The notes below the pieces were generated by a model that was not told the DNA's origin, made no database searches, and worked only from the letters and a program-made list of their open reading frames with translations. From NCBI GenBank assembly GCA_014706295.1, contig JACSVZ010000016.1, forward strand, positions 3,081,168-3,145,167: DNA of 64,000 bases. Reading direction: 5' to 3'. Positions 29,996 through 41,900 of the stretch are shown here, piece after piece. The DNA is from Lycocorax pyrrhopterus obiensis. Its lineage: Eukaryota; Chordata; Aves; Passeriformes; Paradisaeidae. The stretch's first letter is position 1. Every line of letters starts with the position of its first letter. Position numbers and translations under genes: made by a program.

Positions 29996-32900
29996 CTGCC
30001 AAGAAAAGACATGAGAAAAGCTTACCCCTCACTCACAGATAACCTTGTCCTTTGGTTATGAGCTGTACCCCTTTCCCAAACCTCCCAAAACAGCCATTTT
30101 CTTTCTTTTACAGGGCTTCTGCGAAATTAACTCTTCAAAGGAACAGCTTGAGATGTGGTAAATACCCTGCAGAACATGGTTGTCTGTCCAAGTAACAGGT
30201 CTACAGTGCTCTGAACTCCAGAGAACTCTCATGAGAGCTCACTGTGTTCTCTCCTCAATGTTATCAAGGATGGCAAGGTGACAATAATTATTGCTTTTCT
30301 TAACAGTAAATTAGGAAATAGGTAACAGCCTTGCCCACGTGGAAGAAAGCAAAGCAGCAGTGAAAAAAGCAAGACAAATCCACTGTGAATTAGACATTTT
30401 TCCCTTGAAATCACTACATGAGCCCAGTGCATTAAAGAGCACAACTTACAGCTCGGGTAGCTGATACCTAAGCTGTTCACAAGTGTGTGTCACTCTCCCA
30501 AGGAAGGGGGACATGTGACACCTCAGTAAAACCACATTCCAAAACAACCACAGCAGGACCCAGCACAAGGGTTCTCAATGTAGCAGCAAAGTTTTGTATG
30601 TGGTGCATTTCACACACAGTTTGGACCCTCTGTGGAACCCCCTAAGAGAAATTAATTGTAATTATAGAGGATAATAATAAAATGTAATCACAGAGACACC
30701 AGCCAAGTGAAAGGGAGCCCTGCACTTGTTGCTCTCAGCCTTGTGTTATAACTTCTGCTCCCAGAGATGGAAGATAAAAACCAAAAAACTCTTTACAGAA
30801 CCTGGAAATCTGACTCCCAAAGAGCTGGTGGAGCTGAGCACCCCACAGCCCTTCCTCCCACATTGCTCCAAGGAAGCCCCAGACTCCTGGCACAAAGCAG
30901 AGCTCACAGCTCTAGGTGTATCTCCAGCTCTCCTCACACAGAGGAGGGTTCTGTCAGAGGAGGGATCTCCAAATATCATCCGTGGGGCAAGGAAGGGAAT
31001 GTTACTCCTGAAAATGTGCTGGAAGATCACTCAGACTAGGAGGAAAGAGAGGATGGGATGACCAACCACTGAGTTAAGAGCAAGTTATACACCAAGACAG
31101 AGAAAACAGAAAATTACCTCTCAAAGGTGTATTTGCTCTCAGCCCTGAAGAAATACACGTGGGACTTGAACTGCAGCTTGAAGACATAATCCTTCTGAAT
31201 CCCGTCCGCCTCCACAGGGCAGCTGACCATGTAGCCGAGCAGTGGGAGGCTGGCCAGGGGATAATCATCCTGCAAGAGCCCAAGAGCCCAGCCCTCAGTG
31301 CAAGGCACCCCTGCCATGCAGCCCGTGTGCCACAGGTAAGGGCTGTGCACTCTTGTGCAGGAGACAACAGGAGGACTCTCCTGCAAGGCCACCAACAGTT
31401 TAAAAGGAAACCTTCCCCCAAACTCCTTTCATTTTTTTTTATAGTTATTTGCTTCTGCTCCTCTGCCCAACACTGCCTCCTGGGCTCCCTCCTCCCTCTC
31501 TGCATCCTCTCTATGGAACTCGAGGCACAGATCTGACAAAAAAGGTAAAGTAACCCTCACAAAAGAAATGTGCCCTCAAGGCAAGAAGCCAGAATAACCC
31601 AGTTACTGGGTTAATAAACACAGTTTGTTTGGTTCATAAGATGAAAAGATTGTGCTGCACCATGGTTCATTATCAAGCAGGTGCTGAATGTACCATGGGC
31701 AGAAAAACCCCTGGAGTCCATCAGGCTGAGCTGAAGCCCAGCAGAGAGAGAAGTGGGCAAAGGAGGCCCAGAGGCTGCTGCATCCCTCACATCCTTTAGT
31801 CACTGCATGAGGAGACGTTTCCCCCTCCCCCAGACAAGGTCAGTACCATCAGAACTGGAAATCCTGATTAAGTTCCACAAGAAGCGCCCACAGCCTTTCA
31901 GAGACCAGCTTCTTCATGAGCTACCTCCTCTTCCACTTGTTACTCTCCTTCAAACAGCAGTGATTTGCCCCTGGAGCTGAAAGTCAAGGATCCCCAGGTC
32001 CCCCCAACACCCCGACCATCATCCCCTCACCTACACCTGCCCACCTGGTGTGTCTTGTAGAAGAACAAGCAGAAGTTGGTGAAGACGACCCACAGTTTCT
32101 GCCAGCCATTGCTGTTCTTGAACTTCCTCAGCAAATACCCAGAGAGCTGGTTCTGGCACAGAAGGAAAAGAGGGTTCCCATGAAATCCCAGGTTGCCATC
32201 CTGCTGCAGGTGAACAGCCCAGCGCTGCTCCTGCTCTTGCTCCCTGGGGTCAAAGGCCTCCCAGGTATGGGGACAGCCACCAGGCTCCATCCCTTTCAGC
32301 CACCCTTTCTCACATGCACAACACCCACATGGAACACACTGTGTGAGAAGGGAAGTAAAGCAGGACAGGAAACAGAGGACTGCAGAGCTGGGAGATAACA
32401 ACATGTGGCAGCTACACAAAGCCAAGCCAGCGTGGAAGGGGGGCTGCAGGGAGGGGAGCACCACTGCCTTGGGGTCAGCCAGCAGGATAAGGAATCCTAT
32501 GGCATGGAATGACAGTGCATGAATTTTGTAATTTGATAAAAAGACAGGATACATGGCAGATTTACAGAGAGAACCATTTTCTGAGGCATAAACAGGAGGA
32601 AATCCTGTCTTAACAAGGCAATGGTACAAGTCTGTCTCTGAGGACGAGCATCCTCACGTGAGCAGTTAGGAAGCAGGACATTTTCCTGGGCATCCCATGG
32701 CTCCTCCCCACCAGCACAAAATGTGAGAGGCATCTTTACCTGGATCATGCACAAGTAATCAGACAGGGATAGGCTCTGGTTCCGGTACCAACATACATGG
32801 GTGATTGTGTTGGGCCGTTGGGCCTGGCCCAGCAAATAGCGAGGAGGAAGCTCTGGAGAAACAGCAAGAGAGCAGAAAACTGAGCATAGAAAGGGGGAGA

Positions 32901-35900
32901 GAAAGAGAAAAACAGAACGTTAAGGTGAGAGGAGTGATGCAAGAAAGGTGGCTGTCAAAGGAAAATGGATTGTGAAAAAAATGATGGTGTTAGAACACGG
33001 AACAGATCAGAGTGAGAGGGAGTGCAAGAGCTCACACATTCAATCCCAGAACCTGTAGCAGGGTGGGCTTGTTATCCATGCACAGAAGTATGAAATGGTC
33101 TCTTTCCCAAGGTGTCAGCAGGGAAAAGCCAGTCCCCTCCAACAGAAACCACAAGAGAAGCCATCTCGAGTGTCCAGTGTCTGTACCTCAAGCCCAGGTC
33201 ACATCTATAGCACTTCCCTTACCAAGCTGATCCACACAGGCTCTACATCAGAAAAATGCAGGAGCTCCAGTGCCCAAACTTTTAACTCCAGTTAAACAAG
33301 TGCCTCAAGAGCAGAGCAGGATAGGCAGGCACAGACACATGCTGCAGCCCCCTGCCCCATTGACCTTCTTTTTCTCTCCATGTCATTGAGGGTCCTTCCC
33401 ACTTCTGGAAGTCTTCCAGCCATGCCAGCCTCCAAGAAGGTGTCCTACCCTGCCAAACTGCTGCCTAAACTAAAACTGTAGAGCAGTGTAAGGAGTGCTG
33501 AGCTGATCTGTCTGGAAATCTGCAGGATTCAGCACCCCAATGTGCCACCAGTGCTGCCCTGCACTGTGAGTAACAGCAAGGCCACAGGTACCAGCGGCTC
33601 AAAGAATCCCAAAAAAGGTTTGGGTTGGAAGGGACCTTAAAGCTCATCTGGTTCCACCCCCTGCCATGGGAAGGGACACCTTCCACTATCCCAGGTTGCT
33701 CAGAGCCCCACCCAACCTGGCCTTGGACACCTCAGTGGGCACATAATAAACATCTCTGCTCAGCATCAAATGATGCTGCCATGGAAAGACACTGGACCGC
33801 TCAGTCCTGCCAGTGAGGGAAGGGCAGAGAATTCCAACTGAATTCCCTCTTCTTGATTCTGGGTGCAGTACAGCAGCTAACCAGAGCTCAGTACAGCACG
33901 GTCAACCTCTACAGGAATATATCATGGATAGGGAACTTACAATCATAGAACCATTAAGGTTGGAAAAGACCTCCAAGATCATCAAGTCCAACCTTTGACC
34001 AAATCCCACTGAACAATACAGCAAAGTGCCACATCCACACATTCTTTGAACATTTCCAGGGATAGTGGCCTAATCACTGCCGTGGGCAGCCTGTTCCAAT
34101 GCTTAACTACTCTTTCCATGAAGAAATTCTTCCTGATTCCCAACCTGAACCTCCACTGATGCAGCTTGAGGTCATTCCCTCTTGTCCTGCCCCTGTTCCC
34201 TGGGAGCAGAGCCCAACCCCCACCTGGCTGCCCCCTCCTGTCAGGGAGTTGTGCAGAGCCATAAAGTCCCCCTGAGCCTCCTTTTCTCCAGGCTGAGCCC
34301 CCCCAGCCGCTCCTGGTGCTCCAGCCCCTCCCCAGCTCCGCTGTCATTCTCTGGACACGCTCCAGCCCCTCAATGTCCTTCTTGTCATGAGGGGCCCAGA
34401 ACTGACCCCAGGATTTGAGGCACATCAGCAGTGCCCAGCACAGGGGGATGCTCAGTGCTCCAGCAAGCAGGATGAAACCCAAAGGAGCAATTCAATCCCA
34501 GGATATCCTGGGTTGCCTCTAAACTTTCCCTGCTTTGGTCCCGCCGCCGAAGCAAAGCCGTGCCGCACAGGGAGCGGAGCGTGAGTACAGACACACAGAG
34601 GAGCACAGAGGGGACAGGCATGCAGTGGTGTCGGATGGCCCACGCTCTCCCTGGACACAGAACCGCTGCCGAGGCGCAGTGGGAGACGGAGGCCAAGGCA
34701 GGGTGGACAGAGCGAGGCGAGCGCTGCGCCCTCGGTACCTCGACGGCCACACTGTGGTCGGCCATGGAGACGCTGGTGTTGCGGTACCAGCACACGTGCA
34801 TGGTTGTGTTGGCACGGTGGTGGCTCTGCCTGTCCAAGGAGCTACGGGAGGAGTGAATGTCATCTTCGGACTCCTGTTCTACAGAGACCTCATCAGAGGA
34901 TCCTGGGGGAGGAGAATTGGGTAGTGGTTTAAGAAAACCGTGCAATACAAAAAGCAGGAGAAGCTGGGGTTCCTGAGAAAGGCTGTTTTCTCTTGCCGTG
35001 GTCCAGTTTTAAGTCAAGCTGAACTGGTGACACAGCTCCTATGACCACTCTAAGCACATCAGTCTGGGTTTCATTACTCAGTTCTGCCTGGGGCAGCTGA
35101 CTCACAGGATCAAAGGATGATTTGGGTTGGAAGGGACCTTAAAGCTCATCGGGTTCCAACCCCCTGCCATGGGCAGGGACACCTTCCACTAGAATAAAAT
35201 CACAGAATGGTTTGAGTCAGTGCTGTGTCGAACAAACAAAAATGACCACATTTCATCTTGAGTCAAGGAACAGGACAGAGTGCTCCAAGAAGAAATCCTC
35301 CATGTTTCAGCACAGCCATAACACCACCAGACAGGCACAGGAATACTGGGCTGTGAAAGCTGACCTTCAGAGACACCACATTTTGGACAAAAAAAATTCA
35401 CCACATGGTTAAATTGAGAAAAATCTATGTAAAAGGTGACTTAAGGACACACTTAAGGACTTAAGTTGTTATAAAATTAACAACTCTGCAATGGGAGCAT
35501 CTCTGCTGCATTTAAAGCTACCTTGAACATCAGTCTAGGAAGACAAGCATATCTCTTTTGATTAAAACCAAAGCCCAATTAACTCTCCATTATCATATGA
35601 ATTATAAAAATATTTCATTTATGTCATCAAACTTGCAAAAGGAAAAGCAGAAAGGACAGGACAGCTGCTGCTTTCCAAGGAGGCAGGGAACAGCACTTAC
35701 TGTTGGAGCGGTTGCACACGGAGTTTTCCAGAAGCATCTCGGATTTCTCAGTAGATTTCTTGGCCATTTCAATTGCCACATTTAGGTCTTCCATCCACTT
35801 GCCCATCTCCAGGCGGGTACTGCAAGGGAAGAAGTGGGAGTGAGGATCCACCAGCCCAGAGCTGTGCCCGGGTGCTGAAGGCACAGGTCACTGCCCAAAA

Positions 35901-38900
35901 CAAGGGACAGTGTCCTTCCATTAGATAAATAAAAACAAAATTAGAATTCCTGAAAAGCAGGAGCTTTCCAGAAAGGAAACTGACCTCATACAGCCTCCAT
36001 CCCTATATTCAAGCCTTGAAACAAGACTAAACTAACAATTAAACACTTGGACTTTACAGCAAATAAAATGAACTGACAGCTGGCAGGGGTCAGGAGAGGA
36101 ACTCTGGAGATGGGGGATATGAGCCATGATGTTTTTGAAGGATAAACGGCAGCCTGAAGCACAGCCCATCTTTTCAAGGGCATCTGGGATGTACCTGACA
36201 TCTCAGGTGAGTAAAACCCAGAGCACAGGAAGAGGAGGCTTCCTTCACCCCTCCCAGGATCCACTACAGGGTGAGACCTTCACAGACCTTCAAGGTGTAT
36301 CAGTGTCCACAGGGATGCAGCAGTGGAAGGTTTGGCTTTAGACACAGCCACAACATTTCTTTGTTTTGGTAACCAACTCTTTTTTCTGAAAGTTTTTAAT
36401 TTAGACTGAAAATTCCACACATGGTCTAAGCCCAGCAGCAATTTTTATTTTTGACAGGTAACCTTTGAGCTATTTTTAAGTCATGACAAGGTAAAACTTA
36501 CATTTATTTTTTCAAATTTAAGAATCTTTCCAGCACTTATGACTCACAGCTGGCTGAGAAATGGTTGATCTTAAAAAAACCTGCATTTTCAGGTGTTAGG
36601 TTGGAATTAAAAAAAATACATCTGCATACCAAACATATTGGCTCCTGTGCCATTACACATCTGATTGATAAATATACTGTAGTAGTTATTTTACAAGAGC
36701 AGGTCATCAAGCAGTAAGAAACCCTATGATTTAAGGCTGAGATTTAGTGCTCCCACCCTGCATCGTTGGCATTCCTGATTACAGCTGCCTTTTTACAGCA
36801 GACTTGCAGAAAGACAAAAACTCCTAAAGCTGATCCTGAGACCAGGTGTAGGAGACATCCTAAGTACAAAAAGGCACCAAACTCACTGCACAGGGATAAT
36901 TTAGGCTGAAAAGAGATTGTTTTCATTGCCAAGTCAGCCTTTAATTTTTCCTCTCCCCAGCTTCCTCCATGAGATTCTGCAGGAACTCTCCCCTCCTCAC
37001 ACCAATTCACATGTTCTGAATTTTAATTCTTTCGAGTCTCTAAAATATTTGTATGCTTAGATTTTTGTCTCCTGAAGTGGTTTGAAGGATGACACTGGCA
37101 ACTCCCAAATAAACAAACAGAACAGCAAAATTATTGCTGCTGTTTGTGTTTTGGGTCAGATAGAGAATCACAGGATGGTTTGGGTGGGAAGGGACCTTAA
37201 AGCCCATCCAGTTCCACCCCTTGCCATGGACAGGGACACCTTCCACTAGCCCAGGCTGCTCCAAGCCCTGTCCAACCTGGCCTTGGACACTCCCAGGGAT
37301 GGGGCAGCCACAGCTTCTCTGGGCACCCTGTGCCAGGGCCTCACCACCCTCACAGGGAACAATTCCTTCCCAATATCCCACCTAACCCTGCCCTCTGGCA
37401 GTGGGAAGCCATTCCCCCTCATCCTGGCACTCCAGGCCCTTGTCCAAAGTCCTTCCCAGTTTCCTTGTTGGCTCCTTCAGTTCCTGGAAGGCCACAATGA
37501 AGTCACCCCAGAGCTTCTCCTCTCCAGGCTGAACAATCCCAGCTCTCCCAGCCTTTCCTCCCAGCAGAGCTGCTCCATCCCTCTGCTCATCCTGGTGCCT
37601 CCTCTGGGCTCTCTCCAGCAGCTCCACGTCCTCCCTGTGCTGGGCCCCAGGGCTGGGGCAGCTCTGCAGGTGGGGTCTCACCTGAGCGGGGCCGAGGGGC
37701 AGAATCCCAAACCCTTCCCTGCTGCCCACGCTGGGATCAGCCCAGGATAAACTACTCCTTCCCAAAATTCAACATTGAAAAAGGAGATGTGGGGAGTCCT
37801 GGGCTCGTTTTGAAGTCCAGAGGATGCATGAAACATCCCTCTGGCTCTGCAGCACTTGAGCAGTAACTTTCTGGAGAAGGAATCCATCAAAGCCACAGGC
37901 AACTGAGGAAAACTAGGATTACCTGGCTGCCACCACGATGGTTTTCTGTGCAGAATAGATAGTGAAGCAGTGTGGCACAGACCATTCATTCTCACTCTCC
38001 TCCACCTGCAGGAAAAGAAAAGATTTCTCTCATCAGTGCTCAGTCACCAATAAACACTAGAACTGTCCTGTGCTGGCTGGGACTGGAGACAAACAGGGTT
38101 CCAACCCGGTTGCAGAAGAGCAGAACAGCAACTCTTTGATGAATACTACCTACTTTCAAGTCTATTTTGGCTCTATACAAAAATCTATGGTGTGTTTCTA
38201 CTGCAGGAGCACAACACCACTTCCAACAGGGCAAGGAAAGGAAGGGGCTGGAGCAGATCTGGCTCATTACTCACCGGAGGGTCGAGCACTATCAGCTGCA
38301 AATCAAAGACAGAAAGAACAATCCTGTTAGAAAAGGTGTGGGGAGGCAGGAGGATTGGTTATAAGCCAAGGTGTGTGCAGGAGAACAAAACACCAGGATA
38401 AATAAATGCCTGTTTCCAGATCAGCCTCTCACAGCAGTGTGAAAATGAATGGACAAGAGGGTGTGTTCCAGCTGCTTTGCTAATGTGGAAGGAACAGACT
38501 CATCACCTGCAGATAAAGAAAGCTCTGCTTGACACACATCAAGGTCCAATTGCTGCTGAGACTGGCCTTGGAGCAGCTTGTGGCTTTGGTCCTCGTGCCC
38601 TGAAGGAATTCCTCAACCTGCCTTAGGCAAAGACATTTCCTTAACCCGGTGATGCAACATGGAACCACTTACCAACATGCCATGCAGGGAGAGGTGTCCG
38701 TGGATTTTGAACTGATTTGTCCCAGTGACCCCTTTGCTTGTGTACAGTAACATATCTGAGAACTGGAAAGGCAGGAAGAGAACAATCAGTGCTCAGAAAG
38801 CAGCAGGCAGGGCCAAGGATTTTTTGATATCTCATTAAAAAATCTGTTGTTTAAAGGCGACTGTAGATGCATGAAAAATGCCATTTCTCAGCTTGTCTCA

Positions 38901-41900
38901 GTCAGTTTGGCCAACTACCCTAAAAACCTCTCTCTTGTTTACTCATAAGAGAGGAAATTAAATTTTTTCATTCTATTAAAACTCCGGGCCATTAAGGAAC
39001 CAAGCTGACCAGAGAGTACTGCCACAGTCATGCCCTCTTAAAACATTGCTTAGAGTGAGTTTTCAGTCTCAGGTGCTGATTTTCAACACAAGCACATGAA
39101 AACACACTTCCCCAACAACTTTATCTTGAAGACTTTGGGTTTATAAAAGTCAGAAGCAACACCCACCAGAAAGAACATCCGCTGCTGTAAGCCCTTCTTA
39201 GTGAGCTTGTACAAGCAACCTTCCCGGATAAACTCCTGCAGTGGAAAAGAAAAAGTCAGACAATGTTGGATCCTTCCTGGCTCAAGGGAATTTTATTTTC
39301 ATCCCAGAGTACACAGATGTTGATTGGTGCCCAGCAATGATCACTAACAGATTCTTAGAGGCCCGATGACATTTTTCCTTCCTTTTTTGTGATGTGAATC
39401 ACCTCCTTGCTGCAGCCAGCATTTAAATCAGTGAAGGAAGAGAAGGGAAAGGAGCAGAATTCCTGTTGGACACCAGCAGTTCACCTATCACACTTACATC
39501 CCACTGCAGTGACTGCCATAGCATCCCCAAAGCACATGCGATGCTCCTGTATTTATGCCCAGTACATCTATCAAAAACAAAGAAACAAAAATCCAGGCAG
39601 GAACTGCACAAACTCCTGTAACACAGAGGCCCCCACACCAGCTGAGCCCAGTGCTGTGGCTCTCTCCATCCCTCCATTCTCTGAGGCTGCACCAGGCAGG
39701 CACAAGCAGAGCTGGGAGTGGATTTCCAGTACGACACACCAGTTCCCACTCACACACAGAGCACCACACCCCAGTATACCCAGTATCTGTACTGGAAACA
39801 TGAAACTGCAGCCAGAGGTTAAGCAGAAGCATTTCTGATCTATTCCTCTGAGTATCACCAAGGTGATGGTCCCATCATCCATGGCATTCACTAAGAGACA
39901 GTTACATGAAGCCTTTACAGTTGTCCCGTAGACCAGGGGGGCAGCGATGGCAAATCCACGCCTCAAAGGCACTTCCTTGGAAATAACACCAATAAAGGCT
40001 CTAAAAACTAAGCAGAGGCACTTACCCTGCCAGGTGCTGTGAGATTGTCTATCCCAATCAGGTCGTGCTGCAGCTCTGTAAGCTTCTGGAAATTCTCCAG
40101 GCGGATGAGGCTGTGCTGCAGCTGTGAGGTCATTTCTGTGACTTCCTTCAGCGCGTCTGTGTGGAGAACAGCACCAATGGGACCAGAGCAGAGCAACCCA
40201 GGCCACCCATTTCACCCCTGGAAAATTGAATCTGAAATTTAGATCTGAAATTTATAGCCAATTTTAGAACAGAATAGTTCAGTTGGAAGGGACCTACAAC
40301 GATCACCCAGTCCAGCTGCCAACTTCTTTAAGTGTATTTTAGAGCAGGGTAAATAGAGACTAGCAAGCGACTTCACAGCGTTTCCTATGCTTCTGGAGAT
40401 CATTGTGTATCTCAGATTTTGCTTAAACAAAAAGTATTTACCATGTGGCTGAAAGTAAATGAAAAAAAATCATATCCAACTATTTCTGCCAAAGATTACT
40501 TTGTCATGAATGGAATTTACTACACACGCTTTTGATGCTACAAAACAATCATTTTTTTGGTCATATTTTTACATCTAAATGACAAAGAGTTTGTAAAAAA
40601 ACCCACTTTTTTTTCCCCTGCTAAAACAGGAGACAAGAAAAGGACTAATTTTCCAGCTTTGGTTGAAACATTGGGATCCATTGTGAGAAAACCACTTCCT
40701 GGAATGCCAGGAGAAAGCAGCACTTCCATTAAGTTTGTGGACATAAGTGAACATAAGCGAACACAAGTGTTCAAGGCCAGGTTGGACGGGGCTCTGAGCA
40801 CCCTGGTCTAGTAAAAGGGTATCCCTGTCCATGGTGGAAGGGGAATGAGATGGGTTTTGAGTCTGTTATTCTTGTCTTCCCAGGGCACGGGCAGGATTTT
40901 GGATGTCCGTGGGAAGGGGTGCTGCCAGCAGGACACGGCTGGGTGCTCACTCACTCCGGCAGTCGGCGAAGTCCCGGTGCTCTGCTGTGTAGTGCTTGCA
41001 CAGCCTCCCCAGGATCAGCTTGTAGTGCATCAGTCTCTGGATGGGTTTGAGCAGGAAGGTGTTGAGGGGCAGGTAGCAAACCTTCTGCAGCTCAAACTCC
41101 TTATAAACCATCTCCAGCTTCTTGAGGCGTTTGGTCGCTTTCTCCAGTTCTGTCAGGACCTCGTCGTGCTTCTGCAGGTAACTGGTGAACTCCTGTGGAA
41201 TTGGACAAGAAGTTACTTGGATCAAAGGAAAACAAGTCTCTCATAATTAAAGAAGGTGGCAGGCAGCTCCCAGTCAAGGTCAAAATAGGGGTGTGCATAG
41301 CACTGTGCCTGTGCCTGCTGGGAATACCAAATGCTGGTAGTGGAAACAGCAGTCCCACACTCCTGCACTCCCATTCAAGCCACTGGTTTTGATTAAATAA
41401 TTACTCCACTACTACAGCACTAATGTAACTGTCCTACAATGGCACTCTGCTCCAAATAAAGTTGACTTCGTTTCAGAAGAAACTATTCTGCCTTTAAAAA
41501 ATACGTATATTTTTAAATTAAATAACCTTATGAATCAAGGCCTCAATAGGGGAGATAAATAAATAACTTTTGTTTTCTGCTGAATAACCAACAAACACCT
41601 TTCCTCAAGGTAAATGTAGGTGGCTAAATAAGCAACAGCGATTCAAAGCCTTCCTGCAATTATTTTACTCTGTTTTCTTTTTAAATTGTTTCTCAACAGT
41701 AATTGTCTGCAAGTTACTTCAAGATTGACTGAAACAGAATGGGTTTAGATGGGACACTGGAAAGAAATTCTTCCTTGTAAGGGTGCTGTCAGATACTGGA
41801 ATCTTATAGTGCATGGCTTGAACATTGTTATGAAACTTCTGCCTGTTATGGCAAAACTGTATAGAGCAGCTACAAGCACAGGAACCCAGCCCTCCCTGAA

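Larger units (their letters stand above)
32853..34738 (-). other. FARP2: FARP2 intron between the two linker exons
   Basis: 1.9 kb. Contains two antisense CR1 copies (33603-33738 and 33941-34460) and unique sequence. Confidence 0.85.
40157..40954 (-). other. FARP2: FARP2 intron
   Basis: 0.8 kb with the two short CR1 remnants and a 12-bp atctgaaattta duplication near 40230-40256. Confidence 0.75.

Noticed and set aside
32153..32629. Extension of the PH2 exon into a 200-codon frame
   Set aside because: Homology to FARP2 stops at the acceptor at 32152. Upstream codons are intronic.
33982..34482. 166-codon minus-strand open frame
   Set aside because: Lies wholly inside a CR1 LINE copy (33941-34460).
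37382..37765. 127-codon minus-strand and 155-codon plus-strand frames
   Set aside because: Both fall within the long CR1 copy at 37163-37715.
39571..40025. Extension of a 214-codon frame past the exon ending at 40026
   Set aside because: The FARP2 frame leaves at donor AGG|GTAAGT. The rest is intron, in a different frame from the exon.
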